64,000 nt of DNA from Phycisphaeraceae bacterium. GTDB taxonomy: Bacteria > Planctomycetota > Phycisphaerae > Phycisphaerales > UBA1924. The position numbers were made by a program, and so were the translations under genes. Below are positions 18,262 to 27,122 of the stretch, piece by piece; position 1 is the stretch's first letter, and each line of letters starts with the position of its first letter. A model generated the notes under the pieces. That model saw only the letters and a list, made by a program, of their open reading frames with translations. It did not search any database and was not told where the DNA came from. The stretch is taken from NCBI GenBank assembly GCA_007693965.1, contig RECQ01000046.1:124001-188000 (forward strand). The letters are read 5' to 3'.

Positions 18262-19068
18262 ATGAAGACCAAAGAACACGAATCGACCGATCATTCGCAA
18301 TCCGTCTCGCCCGAGTTCACACGGCGCGACGCTCTCACAGCGCTCGGCGCCATCGGCGCGCTCGCCGCAACGCCCGCGGCGCTCGGCGCCCGCCGCGGCG
18401 ACGAGCCGCGCGTCCGCCCGCCTCTCACCATGGAGCAGCTCGGCTGGGACCAGCGTGAGCGGCGTTACAAACTCCCCGACCTTCCCTACGCTCCCGACGC
18501 CTTGGAGCCGCACATCGACGCCGAGACGATGCGCATCCACCACGGACGCCACCACCAAGGCTATGTCAACGGCCTCAACCGCGCAATGGAAGAACTGGCG
18601 AAGATCCGCGCGGGAGACGGCGACGCCGGTCTGATCAAACACTGGTCGCGCGAGCTGGCCTTTCACGGAGCCGGCCACGTAAACCACGCGCTCTTCTGGC
18701 TCACGATGGCGCCCTCCGGCCGCGGCGGGGGCGGCAGGCCGTCCGGCGAGTTGGCGGCCCAGATCGACCGCGACTTCGGCTCATTCGACGGCTTCGCCAC
18801 CCACTTCAAGGCGGCGTCGAACGCGGTCGAGGCGTCGGGCTGGGGCTGGCTGGTCTTCGAGCCGACTTCGCGCAAATTGCTGGTGATGCAGGGCGAAAAA
18901 CAGCAGGACCTCACCATCTGGGGAGTCCGCCCGCTGATGGGTGTCGACGTGTGGGAGCACGCGTACTACCTGAAATACCAGAACCGCCGCGGCGACTACG
19001 TGGACGCATTCATGAACGTGATCAACTGGCCCATGGTCGAGCGGCTCTTCGCGCATGCTCGCATGTGA
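18262..19068 (+). CDS. Superoxide dismutase (Fe/Mn family), exported by a Tat-type signal
   Basis: Dismutates superoxide to peroxide and oxygen. The 268-residue protein has a 60-residue N-terminal extension with a twin-arginine motif (FTRRDALTALGAIGALAA, Arg 21-22), which points to folded export. The mature domain carries the metal ligands in IHHGRHHQGYV, GHVNHALFW and GVDVWEHAYYL (His, His, Asp, His). Cytoplasmic SODs lack such a signal. It stands alone and converges on queG across a fold-back repeat. Iron versus manganese cannot be told from the sequence. Confidence 0.92.
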   Translation: MKTKEHESTDHSQSVSPEFTRRDALTALGAIGALAATPAALGARRGDEPRVRPPLTMEQLGWDQRERRYKLPDLPYAPDALEPHIDAETMRIHHGRHHQGYVNGLNRAMEELAKIRAGDGDAGLIKHWSRELAFHGAGHVNHALFWLTMAPSGRGGGGRPSGELAAQIDRDFGSFDGFATHFKAASNAVEASGWGWLVFEPTSRKLLVMQGEKQQDLTIWGVRPLMGVDVWEHAYYLKYQNRRGDYVDAFMNVINWPMVERLFAHARM

Positions 19069-19088
19069 TGGAAGCTGCACTGTTCTGA

Positions 19089-19272
19089 TTGAACGCGGAG
19101 AACGCGAAGGAACACGGAGGGAGATTGAGAGAGACGGAGTCGGAAGAAAAGAGATGCGCAGAAACTTGTGAATCGGCGCAGGCAAGGCATCTTCCCTTAT
19201 CCCCTCTCACTCTCTTCTTCTGACTCTCTCTTCCTCCGTGTTCCTCCGTGTTCCTCCGCGTTCAATCCCCTC
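19089..19272. repeat. Fold-back element, GAACGCGGAG family
   Basis: The left arm (19089-19153) starts TTGAACGCGGAGAACGCG and continues with ACACGGAGGGAGA. The right arm (19204-19272) is its imperfect reverse complement, ending CTCCGCGTTCAATC. It sits between the converging sod and queG genes, and the right arm overlaps the last codons of queG. Relatives lie at 43883-44240 and 50108-50260. Confidence 0.85.
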
Positions 19273-20348
19273 CTCGAATCAAGAACATCAATCGCCGCCG
19301 CCCGCACCTGATCGGGCTCGAGCTCGTCATTCGCGATGCGCTGGATCGCCGCGAGCAGGTCGGGGTCGGCCCGCTCTCGAAGAATGTTCCCCGCCACGAT
19401 CAGCGCGTTGCGCTTCATCATCTCCAGCTTCGCCCGTTTCATTGAGCTCTTCGTGAACGCGGCGCGGCGGTCGTCCTCGCTCCAGCCGAGCACCTCCAGC
19501 ACATCGAACCCCTCACGCCGCGGCGTGTACGCCGGGTTGGCGCCGACCGCGTCCCACGGGCCCGGCGCATGCCGCGGGCTGTTGTGCGGGCAGACCTCCT
19601 GGCAGATGTCGCAGCCGAAGAGCCAGTCGCCGATGGGCTCGTGAAATTCAGGATCGATCCGCTCACGGTGCTCAATGGTGAGATAGCTGATGCAGCGCGA
19701 CGCGTCGACGCTGTAGGGCGTGATGGCGTCGGTCGGGCAGGCGTCGATGCAGCGCGTGCAGGCGCCGCAATGGTCCTGAACCGGTTGCTGCTCCGCCGGG
19801 GGATCGATGTCGAGCGTCGTCAGTGCCCCGCCCAGCAGCATGTAGCTGCCCAGGCGCGGATGGATGAGAAGCGTATGCTTGCCGATCCAGCCCAGCCCGG
19901 CGCGGGACGCGTGTTCGCGCTCCAGCACGGGCGCGGTGTCGGTGAAGGCGCGGAACTGCTCGTCCGGATGGCGCTCGCGGAGGGCGTCGCACAGCGTGTG
20001 CAGGCGTTTCTTGATGACGGTGTGGTAGTCATCGCCGCGGGCGTAGCGGGCGATGCGTCCGAGCCTCGGCGTCCGCGGCTTCTGCGCAGGCGCCTCGCGG
20101 CGCGTCTCGTACAGATCCGCAACCAGGATCATCGAGCGCGCCCCCGGCAGCATTGCAGCGGGGTCCAGTCGCTCCTCGAGTCGCTGCTCCATCCACCCCA
20201 TCGTGCCGTGGCGCCCCGCCTCCAGCCATGCCACCAGCTCGCGGGCGCGCGATGACGGCTCGGCCGGGCACACCCCCGCCAGCGCGAACCCCATGCCGCG
20301 GCACATCGAGACAATCTCGTCGCCAAGCGGGCCGACGTCTTCCTGCAT
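19197..20348 (-). CDS. queG: Epoxyqueuosine reductase
   Basis: QueG reduces epoxyqueuosine to queuosine in tRNA, using cobalamin and two 4Fe-4S clusters. The 383-residue protein shows the cluster motifs CGACTRCIDACPTDAI and GCDICQEVCPHN and the conserved LGWIGKHTLLIHPRLGSY segment. The C-terminal helical repeat ends near AAIDVLDSR; the last 22 or so residues (RGLNAEEHGGTRRKRESEEE...) are encoded by the fold-back repeat rather than by family sequence. TACCAT lies six bases before the ATG. The sugar-isomerase-like gene ends 19 bases upstream. Confidence 0.93.
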   Translation of the reverse strand: MQEDVGPLGDEIVSMCRGMGFALAGVCPAEPSSRARELVAWLEAGRHGTMGWMEQRLEERLDPAAMLPGARSMILVADLYETRREAPAQKPRTPRLGRIARYARGDDYHTVIKKRLHTLCDALRERHPDEQFRAFTDTAPVLEREHASRAGLGWIGKHTLLIHPRLGSYMLLGGALTTLDIDPPAEQQPVQDHCGACTRCIDACPTDAITPYSVDASRCISYLTIEHRERIDPEFHEPIGDWLFGCDICQEVCPHNSPRHAPGPWDAVGANPAYTPRREGFDVLEVLGWSEDDRRAAFTKSSMKRAKLEMMKRNALIVAGNILRERADPDLLAAIQRIANDELEPDQVRAAAIDVLDSRRGLNAEEHGGTRRKRESEEESERG

Positions 20349-20354
20349 GCTGCG

Positions 20355-20360
20355 ATGGTA
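20355..20360 (-). promoter_or_regulatory. -10-like element of queG
   Basis: TACCAT on the minus strand ends six bases before the queG ATG, placing the predicted transcript start at or next to the start codon. Confidence 0.35.
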
Positions 20361-20366
20361 GAGCCT

Positions 20367-21227
20367 TCAGACGGCGGCGACGGCCTTGTGGGTCGGCGAA
20401 CCCACAGCCCCCCATTCGTACATCCGCTCCGCCGCGGCGGGCAGGACCCGTTCGGCGCTTGCCAGCTCAGGCATCCACATCCGGTCCCACTCAAAGACCA
20501 GCGGCCCGCTCCAGCCGCTCCGGGCCAGCTCCTGCGCGAACTCGCTGCACGGCGCCTCGCCCTCGCCCAGCGCACACGGCGCGCCGTCGCGATGGTCCTT
20601 CATCCGCGCCAAGAGCAGCCGATCGCCCAGCGCCGCCAGCGCGCCCGGGGCGTCGTCGCCGGCCCTGGCGCCGACGGCCATCGAATAACTCACGCCCAGC
20701 AGCGGACTCGACACCTCATTCACAATTTCGAGAATCTGCTCGGCCCGAGGCCACCCGCCGCCATTTTCCAGAGCGATGCGGGCGCCGCTGTGGCGGGCCG
20801 CATCGACGGCGAGCTTCAACCGCTTCACGATGCGCCCCATGGCGCGCTTTGGTGACTCGGCGCCGGCCGGCTCGAAGGCGAAGACGCGCACCAGCGGCGC
20901 GTGCAGGCGGTCGGCCAGGTCGATGTGCAGTTTGACATCGCGCACCGGCGCCTCGAACCCGCCGAGGGCGAATCCGATCACCGGCGGCGTGACGGTCTGA
21001 TCAAATCGCGAAGAGGTCGCGATGGATTCAATGGAGATGCCGCGCTGGCTGAAGATCGCCCGCGTCTTGCCCTCGTCCGTCAGCACGGGGTCGGAGGCGA
21101 GGTGCGATGAACCGGGCCCGAACGTGCGTAGCTCGACGCCGAGAAAGCCATATTCGGCGCCGGCGTCGGCGACGCGCTCGAGCGTCCAGTCGGGGCAGGC
21201 CAGCGTGCTGAAGGAGGGTCGGTACAT
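20367..21227 (-). CDS. Sugar phosphate isomerase/epimerase family (AP-endonuclease-2-type TIM barrel)
   Basis: A 286-residue TIM-barrel protein. It begins MYRPSFSTLACPDWTLERV, typical of the family, and carries barrel-strand motifs VRVFAFEP, ARIALENGG (metal-ligand glutamate), SYSMAVGA and PLVFEWDRM. In many members a histidine replaces the tyrosine in SYSM, so metal binding may differ. It lies 18 bases upstream of queG on the same strand. The substrate cannot be inferred. Confidence 0.82.
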   Translation of the reverse strand: MYRPSFSTLACPDWTLERVADAGAEYGFLGVELRTFGPGSSHLASDPVLTDEGKTRAIFSQRGISIESIATSSRFDQTVTPPVIGFALGGFEAPVRDVKLHIDLADRLHAPLVRVFAFEPAGAESPKRAMGRIVKRLKLAVDAARHSGARIALENGGGWPRAEQILEIVNEVSSPLLGVSYSMAVGARAGDDAPGALAALGDRLLLARMKDHRDGAPCALGEGEAPCSEFAQELARSGWSGPLVFEWDRMWMPELASAERVLPAAAERMYEWGAVGSPTHKAVAAV

Positions 21228-21240
21228 GGGGGGAATGGTA

Positions 21241-21442
21241 CAGAGTTCTGAGTTCTGAGTTCTGAGTGCCGGGTTCCGAGTGGTGAATTCCGAGTACCGA
21301 GTCCTGAGTTTCGAGTGCTGTGAATCGGGTCGTTCTGCACAGCCCGGACGACGGCATCAAGGCGGAGACCAGCGAAAGAGATCATGGCCACGTGATTCAG
21401 TGCCCGGCACTCGGTACTCGGTACTCGGAACTCACTCTCTCA
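21241..21442. repeat. Second CCGAGTA/TTCTGAG array with inverted right arm
   Basis: From 21241 to 21321 there are consecutive GAGTTCT, GAGTGCC, GAGTACC and GAGTCCT units. After a 75-base spacer, GGCACTCGGTACTCGGTACT and CGGAACTCACT (21405-21436) run in the opposite sense. The unit is the same as at 5622-5745. The block sits between two minus-strand genes. Confidence 0.8.
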
Positions 21443-23494
21443 CCTCGGCCCCGTGCGGCCCTGCAATTCCAGCGTGAGCTCAATCTCCTCGCCATCGCGC
21501 TCGACGACGATGACGACCCGGTCGCCCGGTTCGTGAGCCGCCAGTCGCTCCATGAGCCCCGCGACGCCCGCCATCTCCTCACCTCCCCAGCGGATGATGC
21601 GATCGCCCGCCAGCACCCCTGCGTTCGCCGCGGTGGTTCCCTCGGTCACACCGCCGACCAGCAGGCCGGGTGTGTCATCCGAATAATCGCCGGGAGCGAT
21701 GCCCAGTTGCACGCGTGCCCGTGTGACCGGCCCGGCGCCGCGGCCGCGCTGCCCGCCCACCTGCACATACTCGAGCCCCTCAGGACGCATGGCGATGTCC
21801 GTCGCGATGTCGCCGACCAGGTTGGCGATGGCGACCGCGCCGACATGGTTGATCGTCGAAGCCACGTCAAATACGGAGTGATACTCGGGGTGGATGCCAG
21901 TGAAGAACCCCAGCACCGGAATGTTCTCCTGCACAAACACCGCCTGGTCCGAGGGCATCTGCCCGCTGTCGCGCATGTTCACGTTCAGTCCCGACGCATC
22001 CACACGCGGCTGCACGATGTCGCGCAGCCCCGTCGCCGTGCCGACGCCGTTCAACTCCAACCCGTTCTCGCGCAGACGCCCGATCATGTCCATGTTCATC
22101 ATCAGCGTGATCTGCGAAAGCGACATCGTCGGATTCGCCACGAAATGCCGCGCGCCCAGCAATCCCATCTCCTCGGCGCTGAACGCGAGGAAGAGAATCG
22201 AACGCGCATCCGCATCCTCAGGAAGCTCGGCGTATTCCGCCGAAAGCCGATCGGCCAGCAGCAGCACGCCCGATGTTCCCGAAGCATTGTCATCCGCCCC
22301 CGCGTGCACCTCGCCCGCATACTGCGGCGTGCGCGAACCGAAATATCCATACCCGATGTGGTCGTAGTGCGCCCCGATCACCACGTACTCATCCGCCAGG
22401 GCCCCACGCCCGGAAAGCACCGCGCCGACGTTCGACGTCGCGATCTGCTCGCGCTCCGCCTCGACCGCCATGTCGAACACAAGCTCAGGAAGCTCCATCG
22501 CTCCCGTCGACCCTTCATCCGCCATCCGCCGCAGATCCATCAGGCCCCAGCCCTTGCCCATCGAGGCCCGCACCATGTCGTCTGCGGCTTCCGTGCTCAT
22601 CATGATCACCGGCGTATCGATGCTGCCGCCGATGCGCGATGTGTCGATGTTCATCAGCCGGTCCGCGCGATCGTCGTCGGCGCCGGGCGGATTGACCAGG
22701 ATCACCCCCGCGGCCCCGCGGTTCACCGCCGCCCGCGCCTTGGGCAGCAGGCTCGCCCGCGAAGACCAGCCGTCATCGCTCCAGCGGCTCCGGCCGTCTT
22801 CGTCCATGGGCTCAAACCGCAGCAGCATCGCGATGGCGCCATCAAGGTTGTCGCCTTCGAGGAAGCTGGAATATCCCTCAGGACCGCTCTCGACGCCGTA
22901 GCCGATGAAGACCACCGGCCCGCTGATCTCCTCGCTGGCGCCGAAACCCAGCGGATTGAAATCAGCCTCAGGACTGAGCTCGATATGCACACCGTCCTGC
23001 TCGATGCGATACGCCGCCTCTTCGCGCTCGACGATCGTCTCCCCGGGAACGGTGAACGTCTGCCGGAACGTGGCGCCCTCACGAATCTCCTCGGCGCCGC
23101 CCGGCGTCATCACCAGCTCGTCGAACGCGGGTTCGAGCCCGAAGATCCCGAAATAGTGCTCGATGTATTCCGCCGCCAGCTCGATTCCGCGCGTCCCCGG
23201 CGCCCGGCCCTCGAAGAACGGATTGCTCAACGTGGTGACGTGCGCGTGGTACGCCCGCACCTGCGGCCCCTGTTCCTCCAGATACGCCGCGATCCGCGAC
23301 TCCGTCGCCTTTGCGCGCATCGGCCTGGCGCCGCCCGCCGGGGCGGATCTCGAACCCGACCGCTCCGATGTCCGAAGCTCCGTCGCCGCGCCCATCGGCG
23401 CATCCGTCGCGCAACCGGCGAACACCAGCGCCGTGGCGGCGCACCCGGTCAGGGCTGAGAGGTGAAAGAGACGCAGTCTTGGGGTCAGGCGCAT
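21440..23494 (-). CDS. M28-family zinc aminopeptidase with PA and PDZ domains, lipoprotein
   Basis: A 684-residue secreted peptidase. I chose the ATG at 23494 with GGAG upstream; a GTG lies seven codons earlier. A signal peptide ends in a lipobox-like VFAGC. The PA domain (about 150-310) precedes the M28 catalytic domain with zinc-site motifs GAHYDHIG, HAGADDNASGT, AFSAEEMGLLG, MNMDMIG and a late SVFDVASTINH. A C-terminal PDZ domain (about 590-684) has GLLVGGVTEGTTAANAGV. Planctomycetes carry many such M28-PDZ proteins. The substrate is presumably peptides in the periplasm. Confidence 0.92.
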   Translation of the reverse strand: MRLTPRLRLFHLSALTGCAATALVFAGCATDAPMGAATELRTSERSGSRSAPAGGARPMRAKATESRIAAYLEEQGPQVRAYHAHVTTLSNPFFEGRAPGTRGIELAAEYIEHYFGIFGLEPAFDELVMTPGGAEEIREGATFRQTFTVPGETIVEREEAAYRIEQDGVHIELSPEADFNPLGFGASEEISGPVVFIGYGVESGPEGYSSFLEGDNLDGAIAMLLRFEPMDEDGRSRWSDDGWSSRASLLPKARAAVNRGAAGVILVNPPGADDDRADRLMNIDTSRIGGSIDTPVIMMSTEAADDMVRASMGKGWGLMDLRRMADEGSTGAMELPELVFDMAVEAEREQIATSNVGAVLSGRGALADEYVVIGAHYDHIGYGYFGSRTPQYAGEVHAGADDNASGTSGVLLLADRLSAEYAELPEDADARSILFLAFSAEEMGLLGARHFVANPTMSLSQITLMMNMDMIGRLRENGLELNGVGTATGLRDIVQPRVDASGLNVNMRDSGQMPSDQAVFVQENIPVLGFFTGIHPEYHSVFDVASTINHVGAVAIANLVGDIATDIAMRPEGLEYVQVGGQRGRGAGPVTRARVQLGIAPGDYSDDTPGLLVGGVTEGTTAANAGVLAGDRIIRWGGEEMAGVAGLMERLAAHEPGDRVVIVVERDGEEIELTLELQGRTGPR

Positions 23495-23683
23495 CAGCAG
23501 GCTCCATGCAGACACAGTGGCGGGCGTCGGCCGACCGACGCCGGATTGCAGACTCAGCGCACCCGGCGCGCAGCATGTCCGAAGTGGTGGTTCAAAGAAA
23601 CAACAATACCAAGGCTCATACCCCCTGACACCATTGCGGTTCCCGCCCCATCCCGCCTACACTTGCTTCCCGCAGCCCTCAGA

Positions 23684-23697
23684 CCGCTCAAAAGCGG
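23684..23697. other. Small hairpin in the gcvPA leader
   Basis: CCGCTCAAAAGCGG folds into a five-base stem with a four-base loop, between a TACACT -10-like hexamer (23658-23663) and the gcvPA start. It does not match a glycine riboswitch. Confidence 0.3.
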
Positions 23698-23757
23698 CAT
23701 CCACCCACCATTTCGGTTCGAATTCACGGCGAGAGTGACTCCCAGAGGCTTCATTTC

Positions 23758-25134
23758 ATGGACTACACATCAATCACCCCCGAACAGCGCTCCAGAATGC
23801 TCCAGGCCATCGGGATCACCTCGATCGATGCGCTCTTCGCCGCCATTCCCCCCCAGTTTCGCTTTTCCGGACCTCTGAACCTGCCCCCCGGCGCTTCCGA
23901 GCTCGAGCTCCAGCGCCAGCTCGGCCAGGTCGCGACGGAGAACCACGGCGCCGACACCCTCGCCTGCTTCATGGGCGGCGGCGCCTACGACCACTTCATC
24001 CCCGCCTTCATTGACCAGATGATCTCCCGCGGCGAGTTCCTCACCGCCTACACCCCCTACCAGGCCGAGGCCTCGCAGGGCTCGCTCCAGGCCTTCTTCG
24101 AGTTCCAGACCCAGATCGCCCGCCTCACCGGCATGGACATCGCCAACGCCTCGCTTTACGAGGGCGCCAGCGCCGCCGCCGAGGCGGTTTCGCTCGCCCT
24201 CAACAGCACCGGCAAGCGCCGCATCCTCGTCGCCGACACGCTCCACCCGGACTACCTCTGGGTCCTGCGCACACACCTGAGCGACCTGCCCGTCGAGATG
24301 GTCATGCTCAAGACCGGCTCGGAAGGTCGCGTGAACCCCGCCGATGTCGAGAAGGCCGCGGACAACGACACCGCCTGCGTCGTCGTCGCTTCGCCCAACG
24401 TCTACGGCCTGCTGGAAGATCTTGAAGGCTGCTTCGGCGCCGCCCGGCGTAAGGCGAGCGAGGGCGCCCGGCCACTTGGCATCGCGGTCTTCAACCCCAT
24501 CGCCTGCGCCCTGCTCAAGCCGCCCGGCCTCAGCGGCGCCGATGTCGCCGTCGGCGAAGGCCAGCCGCTGGGCGTGCCGCTCCAGTTCGGCGGTCCCTAC
24601 CTCGGCCTCTTCGCCACCCGGCGAGAGCACATCCGGCGCATGCCGGGCCGCCTCGTCGGACGCTCCGCGGACGCATCCGGACGCCCGGCGTACTGCCTGA
24701 TCCTCCAGACCCGCGAGCAGCACATCCGCGGCGCCAAGGCCACGAGCAACATCTGCACCAACCAGGGCCTCCTCGCCCTCCGCGCCACCATGTACATGAG
24801 CGCCATGGGCCCCGAGGGCCTGCGCAACGTCGCCGGGCAGAGCTGGCACAAGGCCCACTGGCTCGCCGGTGAAATCTCCAAACTCCCCGGCTACGGACTC
24901 AAGCACGACGGCCCCTTCTTCAACGAGTTCGTCGTCACCTGCCCGGTCCCCGCGGCGAATGTGATCGACGCCGGACGCGAGCACAACGTCCTCGCCGGCG
25001 TCGACCTCTCCACCGACCGCATGTCGAAGATCGGCGACGAGAACGAACTGCTCATCGCCGTCACCGAAAAACGCTCCCGCGCCGACATGGACCGCCTGCT
25101 CGACGCCATGAAACAGGCGAACGCCAAACGCTGA
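23758..25134 (+). CDS. gcvPA: Glycine dehydrogenase (decarboxylating) subunit 1
   Basis: The N-terminal half of the two-subunit P-protein of the glycine cleavage system, which decarboxylates glycine and loads the aminomethyl group on GcvH. The 458-residue protein shows MGGGAYDHFIPAFIDQ, TAYTPYQAEASQGSLQAFFEFQT and NASLYEGASAAAEA, all diagnostic. The PLP lysine is in the partner subunit, 103 bases downstream. gcvT and gcvH are not in the window. Confidence 0.96.
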   Translation: MDYTSITPEQRSRMLQAIGITSIDALFAAIPPQFRFSGPLNLPPGASELELQRQLGQVATENHGADTLACFMGGGAYDHFIPAFIDQMISRGEFLTAYTPYQAEASQGSLQAFFEFQTQIARLTGMDIANASLYEGASAAAEAVSLALNSTGKRRILVADTLHPDYLWVLRTHLSDLPVEMVMLKTGSEGRVNPADVEKAADNDTACVVVASPNVYGLLEDLEGCFGAARRKASEGARPLGIAVFNPIACALLKPPGLSGADVAVGEGQPLGVPLQFGGPYLGLFATRREHIRRMPGRLVGRSADASGRPAYCLILQTREQHIRGAKATSNICTNQGLLALRATMYMSAMGPEGLRNVAGQSWHKAHWLAGEISKLPGYGLKHDGPFFNEFVVTCPVPAANVIDAGREHNVLAGVDLSTDRMSKIGDENELLIAVTEKRSRADMDRLLDAMKQANAKR

Positions 25135-25140
25135 ACGACA

Positions 25141-25193
25141 CGAACCCCAACGATCCCCAACGCCCCCCAACGAGCCCGAAGCGCAAGCGAGGG
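25141..25193. repeat. CCCCAACG triplet and GCGCAAGCGAGGG motif
   Basis: Three 10-base units starting CCCCAACG are followed by GAGCCCGAAGCGCAAGCGAG (25172-25191). The latter resembles a short interspersed motif frequent in planctomycete intergenic regions. It separates gcvPA from gcvPB. Confidence 0.5.
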
Positions 25194-25237
25194 ACCTCTC
25201 TCCCAAACGCTCCAACGCCTCCCGAAAGCCACACGAA

Positions 25238-26788
25238 ATGACCACGATGCAGAGCAATCCCCCCACCGGCGCCGCGGACAAGAAGACGCCGCACGACTCG
25301 GAGACCTCCGCCGCCCACACCCGCGGCGAGCGCCGTCACGAGCCGTCGATCTTCGAGAAGTCCTCCCCCGGCGCCCGCGCTGTCGGCCTTCCCGAGCTCG
25401 ACATCGAGCCCACCGCGATCCCCGCTGACCTCGCCGCCCCGGCGCCGCGGCTCCCTGAGCTGGGCATGCTCCAGGTGATCCGCCACTACACGCACCTGTC
25501 GCAGCGCAACTTCTCCATCGACGGCGAGTTCTACCCGCTCGGCTCGTGCACGATGAAGTTCAACCCGCGCATCAACGAGTGGGCCGCCACGCTCCCCGGC
25601 TTCACCGGCGCCCACCCGCTGCAGGACGACCGCGACATCCAGGGCACGCTTCGCATCATGTACGAGACGCGGCGCATGCTCGAGGAGATCGCGGGCCTGC
25701 ACGAGGCGAGCCTCCAGCCCGCCGCCGGCGCCCACGGCGAGTACACCGCCCTCAAGGTCATCCGCGCCTACTTCCGCAGCAAGGGCGAGACGCAGCGCAC
25801 CAAGGTCCTCGCGCCCGCCAACGCCCACGGCACCAACCCCGCCTCCTGCGCCATGTGCGGCGCCGAGGCCATCACCGTCAAGGCGCCCGAGGGCTACACC
25901 GATCTCGACGACCTCAAGCGCATCATCGAGCAGGAAGGCCCCGACACCATTATGGCCTTCATGATCACCAACCCCAACACCGCCGGCCTCTTCGACGGCA
26001 TGATCGGCGAGGTCGCCGACATCATCCACGACGCCGGCGCCCTGCTCTACCTCGACGGCGCCAACATGAACGCCATCCTCGGCAAGACGCGCCCCGGCGA
26101 CTTCGGCGCCGACGCCATGCACTACAACACACACAAAACCTTCTCCACCCCCCACGGCGGCGGCGGACCGGGCGCCGGACCCATCGTCGTGCGCGACTTC
26201 CTCGCGCCATTCCTCCCCGTGCCGCAGGTGGTGCAGCAGAAGGACGGCGCCTTCGCCCTCGACTACAACCGCCCCCACTCCATCGGCAAGGTGCGCAGCT
26301 TCTTCGGCCAGTTCGGCGTGCTGCTGCGCTGCTGGACCTACATCCGCGCCTGCGGCGCCGAGGGCCTTGAAAACGTCTCCGAGCTGGCGGTCCTCAGCGC
26401 CAACTACCTCGCCGCCCGCCTCCAGAACCGCTACGAAATGCCCTTCTTCAACCCCGAAAAGGGCCGCTACGCCGCCCACGAGTTCGTGACGGTTCCCGAG
26501 ACGCTGCTGAACAAGGGCGTCACGCTCAACGACATCGCCAAGCGCCTCATCGACTACGGCATCCACCCGCCCACCATGCACTGGCCGGTGCGCAACTGCC
26601 TGATGGTCGAGCCGACCGAGACCGAATCACTCCGCACACTGGACGAGTTCGTCGACGCCATGCTCGCCATCGCCGACCAGATCGAGAGCGACCCCGAATC
26701 GCTGGCGAAAGCGCCGCAGCACGCGGTGGTGGACCGAGTCGACATCGTCGGCGCGGACCGAAAGCCGACGCCGGTGTTTGAGGGGTGA
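25238..26788 (+). CDS. gcvPB: Glycine dehydrogenase (decarboxylating) subunit 2
   Basis: The PLP-binding half of the P-protein, 516 residues. It contains GSCTMKFNPRINEW, QPAAGAHGEYTALKVIRAYF, NPNTAGLFD and the PLP-lysine segment HYNTHKTFSTPHGGGGPG. A 40-residue polar N-terminal extension (TGAADKKTPHDSETSAAHT) precedes the conserved KSSPGARAVGLPELD. It forms the GcvPA/GcvPB heterotetramer with the gene upstream. Confidence 0.96.
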   Translation: MTTMQSNPPTGAADKKTPHDSETSAAHTRGERRHEPSIFEKSSPGARAVGLPELDIEPTAIPADLAAPAPRLPELGMLQVIRHYTHLSQRNFSIDGEFYPLGSCTMKFNPRINEWAATLPGFTGAHPLQDDRDIQGTLRIMYETRRMLEEIAGLHEASLQPAAGAHGEYTALKVIRAYFRSKGETQRTKVLAPANAHGTNPASCAMCGAEAITVKAPEGYTDLDDLKRIIEQEGPDTIMAFMITNPNTAGLFDGMIGEVADIIHDAGALLYLDGANMNAILGKTRPGDFGADAMHYNTHKTFSTPHGGGGPGAGPIVVRDFLAPFLPVPQVVQQKDGAFALDYNRPHSIGKVRSFFGQFGVLLRCWTYIRACGAEGLENVSELAVLSANYLAARLQNRYEMPFFNPEKGRYAAHEFVTVPETLLNKGVTLNDIAKRLIDYGIHPPTMHWPVRNCLMVEPTETESLRTLDEFVDAMLAIADQIESDPESLAKAPQHAVVDRVDIVGADRKPTPVFEG

Positions 26789-26802
26789 TTTTCTGATTCG
26801 GG

Positions 26803-26913
26803 CGGTCGAGCTCACGCTGAGACGCAGAGCTCGCGGAGGCGGAAGACAACCATCGGGTTTCGATTCTCCATCAAATGGCTATCTCTGCGCACTCAGCGCC
26901 TCTGCGTGAGAGA
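26803..26913. repeat. Fold-back repeat, CTCACGCTGAGACGCAGAG family
   Basis: CTCACGCTGAGACGCAGAG at the left and CTCTGCGCACTCAGCGCCTC, TGCGTGAG at the right form an imperfect inverted repeat about 60 bases apart, between the converging gcvPB and DUF2283 genes. It could serve as a two-way transcript end. Confidence 0.7.
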
Positions 26914-26921
26914 ATAAATCC

Positions 26922-27119
26922 CTACGCCGCGATGCCCTCGACCGTCAGTCGGCTGATGTCCGTGCGCTCACTCGCGTGCTCGAAGGTGATGGCGCAGACA
27001 TTGCCCTGTGCATCCAAATCCAGAACCGTGTTTTCGTCAAGATCCCGTGACTTCATGGCCATGCCCTCGAGCAGCTCAATATACAGCATGTCGGTGTCTT
27101 CGAAGTACTTGACTTTCAT
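26922..27119 (-). CDS. DUF2283 domain protein
   Basis: A 65-residue protein with the family pattern: VKYFEDTDMLYIELLEG, then DLDENTVLDLDAQGNVCAI and a terminal SRLTVEG. DUF2283 proteins are small and often paired with DUF4258 proteins; a DUF4258/DUF2283 pair also occurs at 40.4-40.9 kb. Here it follows recQ by three bases, with no DUF4258 partner. The function is unknown. Confidence 0.85.
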   Translation of the reverse strand: MKVKYFEDTDMLYIELLEGMAMKSRDLDENTVLDLDAQGNVCAITFEHASERTDISRLTVEGIAA

Positions 27120-27122
27120 GCG

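Noticed and set aside
23705-23740. tRNA T-arm-like GGTTCGAATTC
   Set aside because: No acceptor, D or anticodon arms fit around it.
23658-23757. Glycine riboswitch before gcvPA
   Set aside because: The leader is under 100 bases and lacks the conserved glycine aptamer cores; only a small hairpin is seen.
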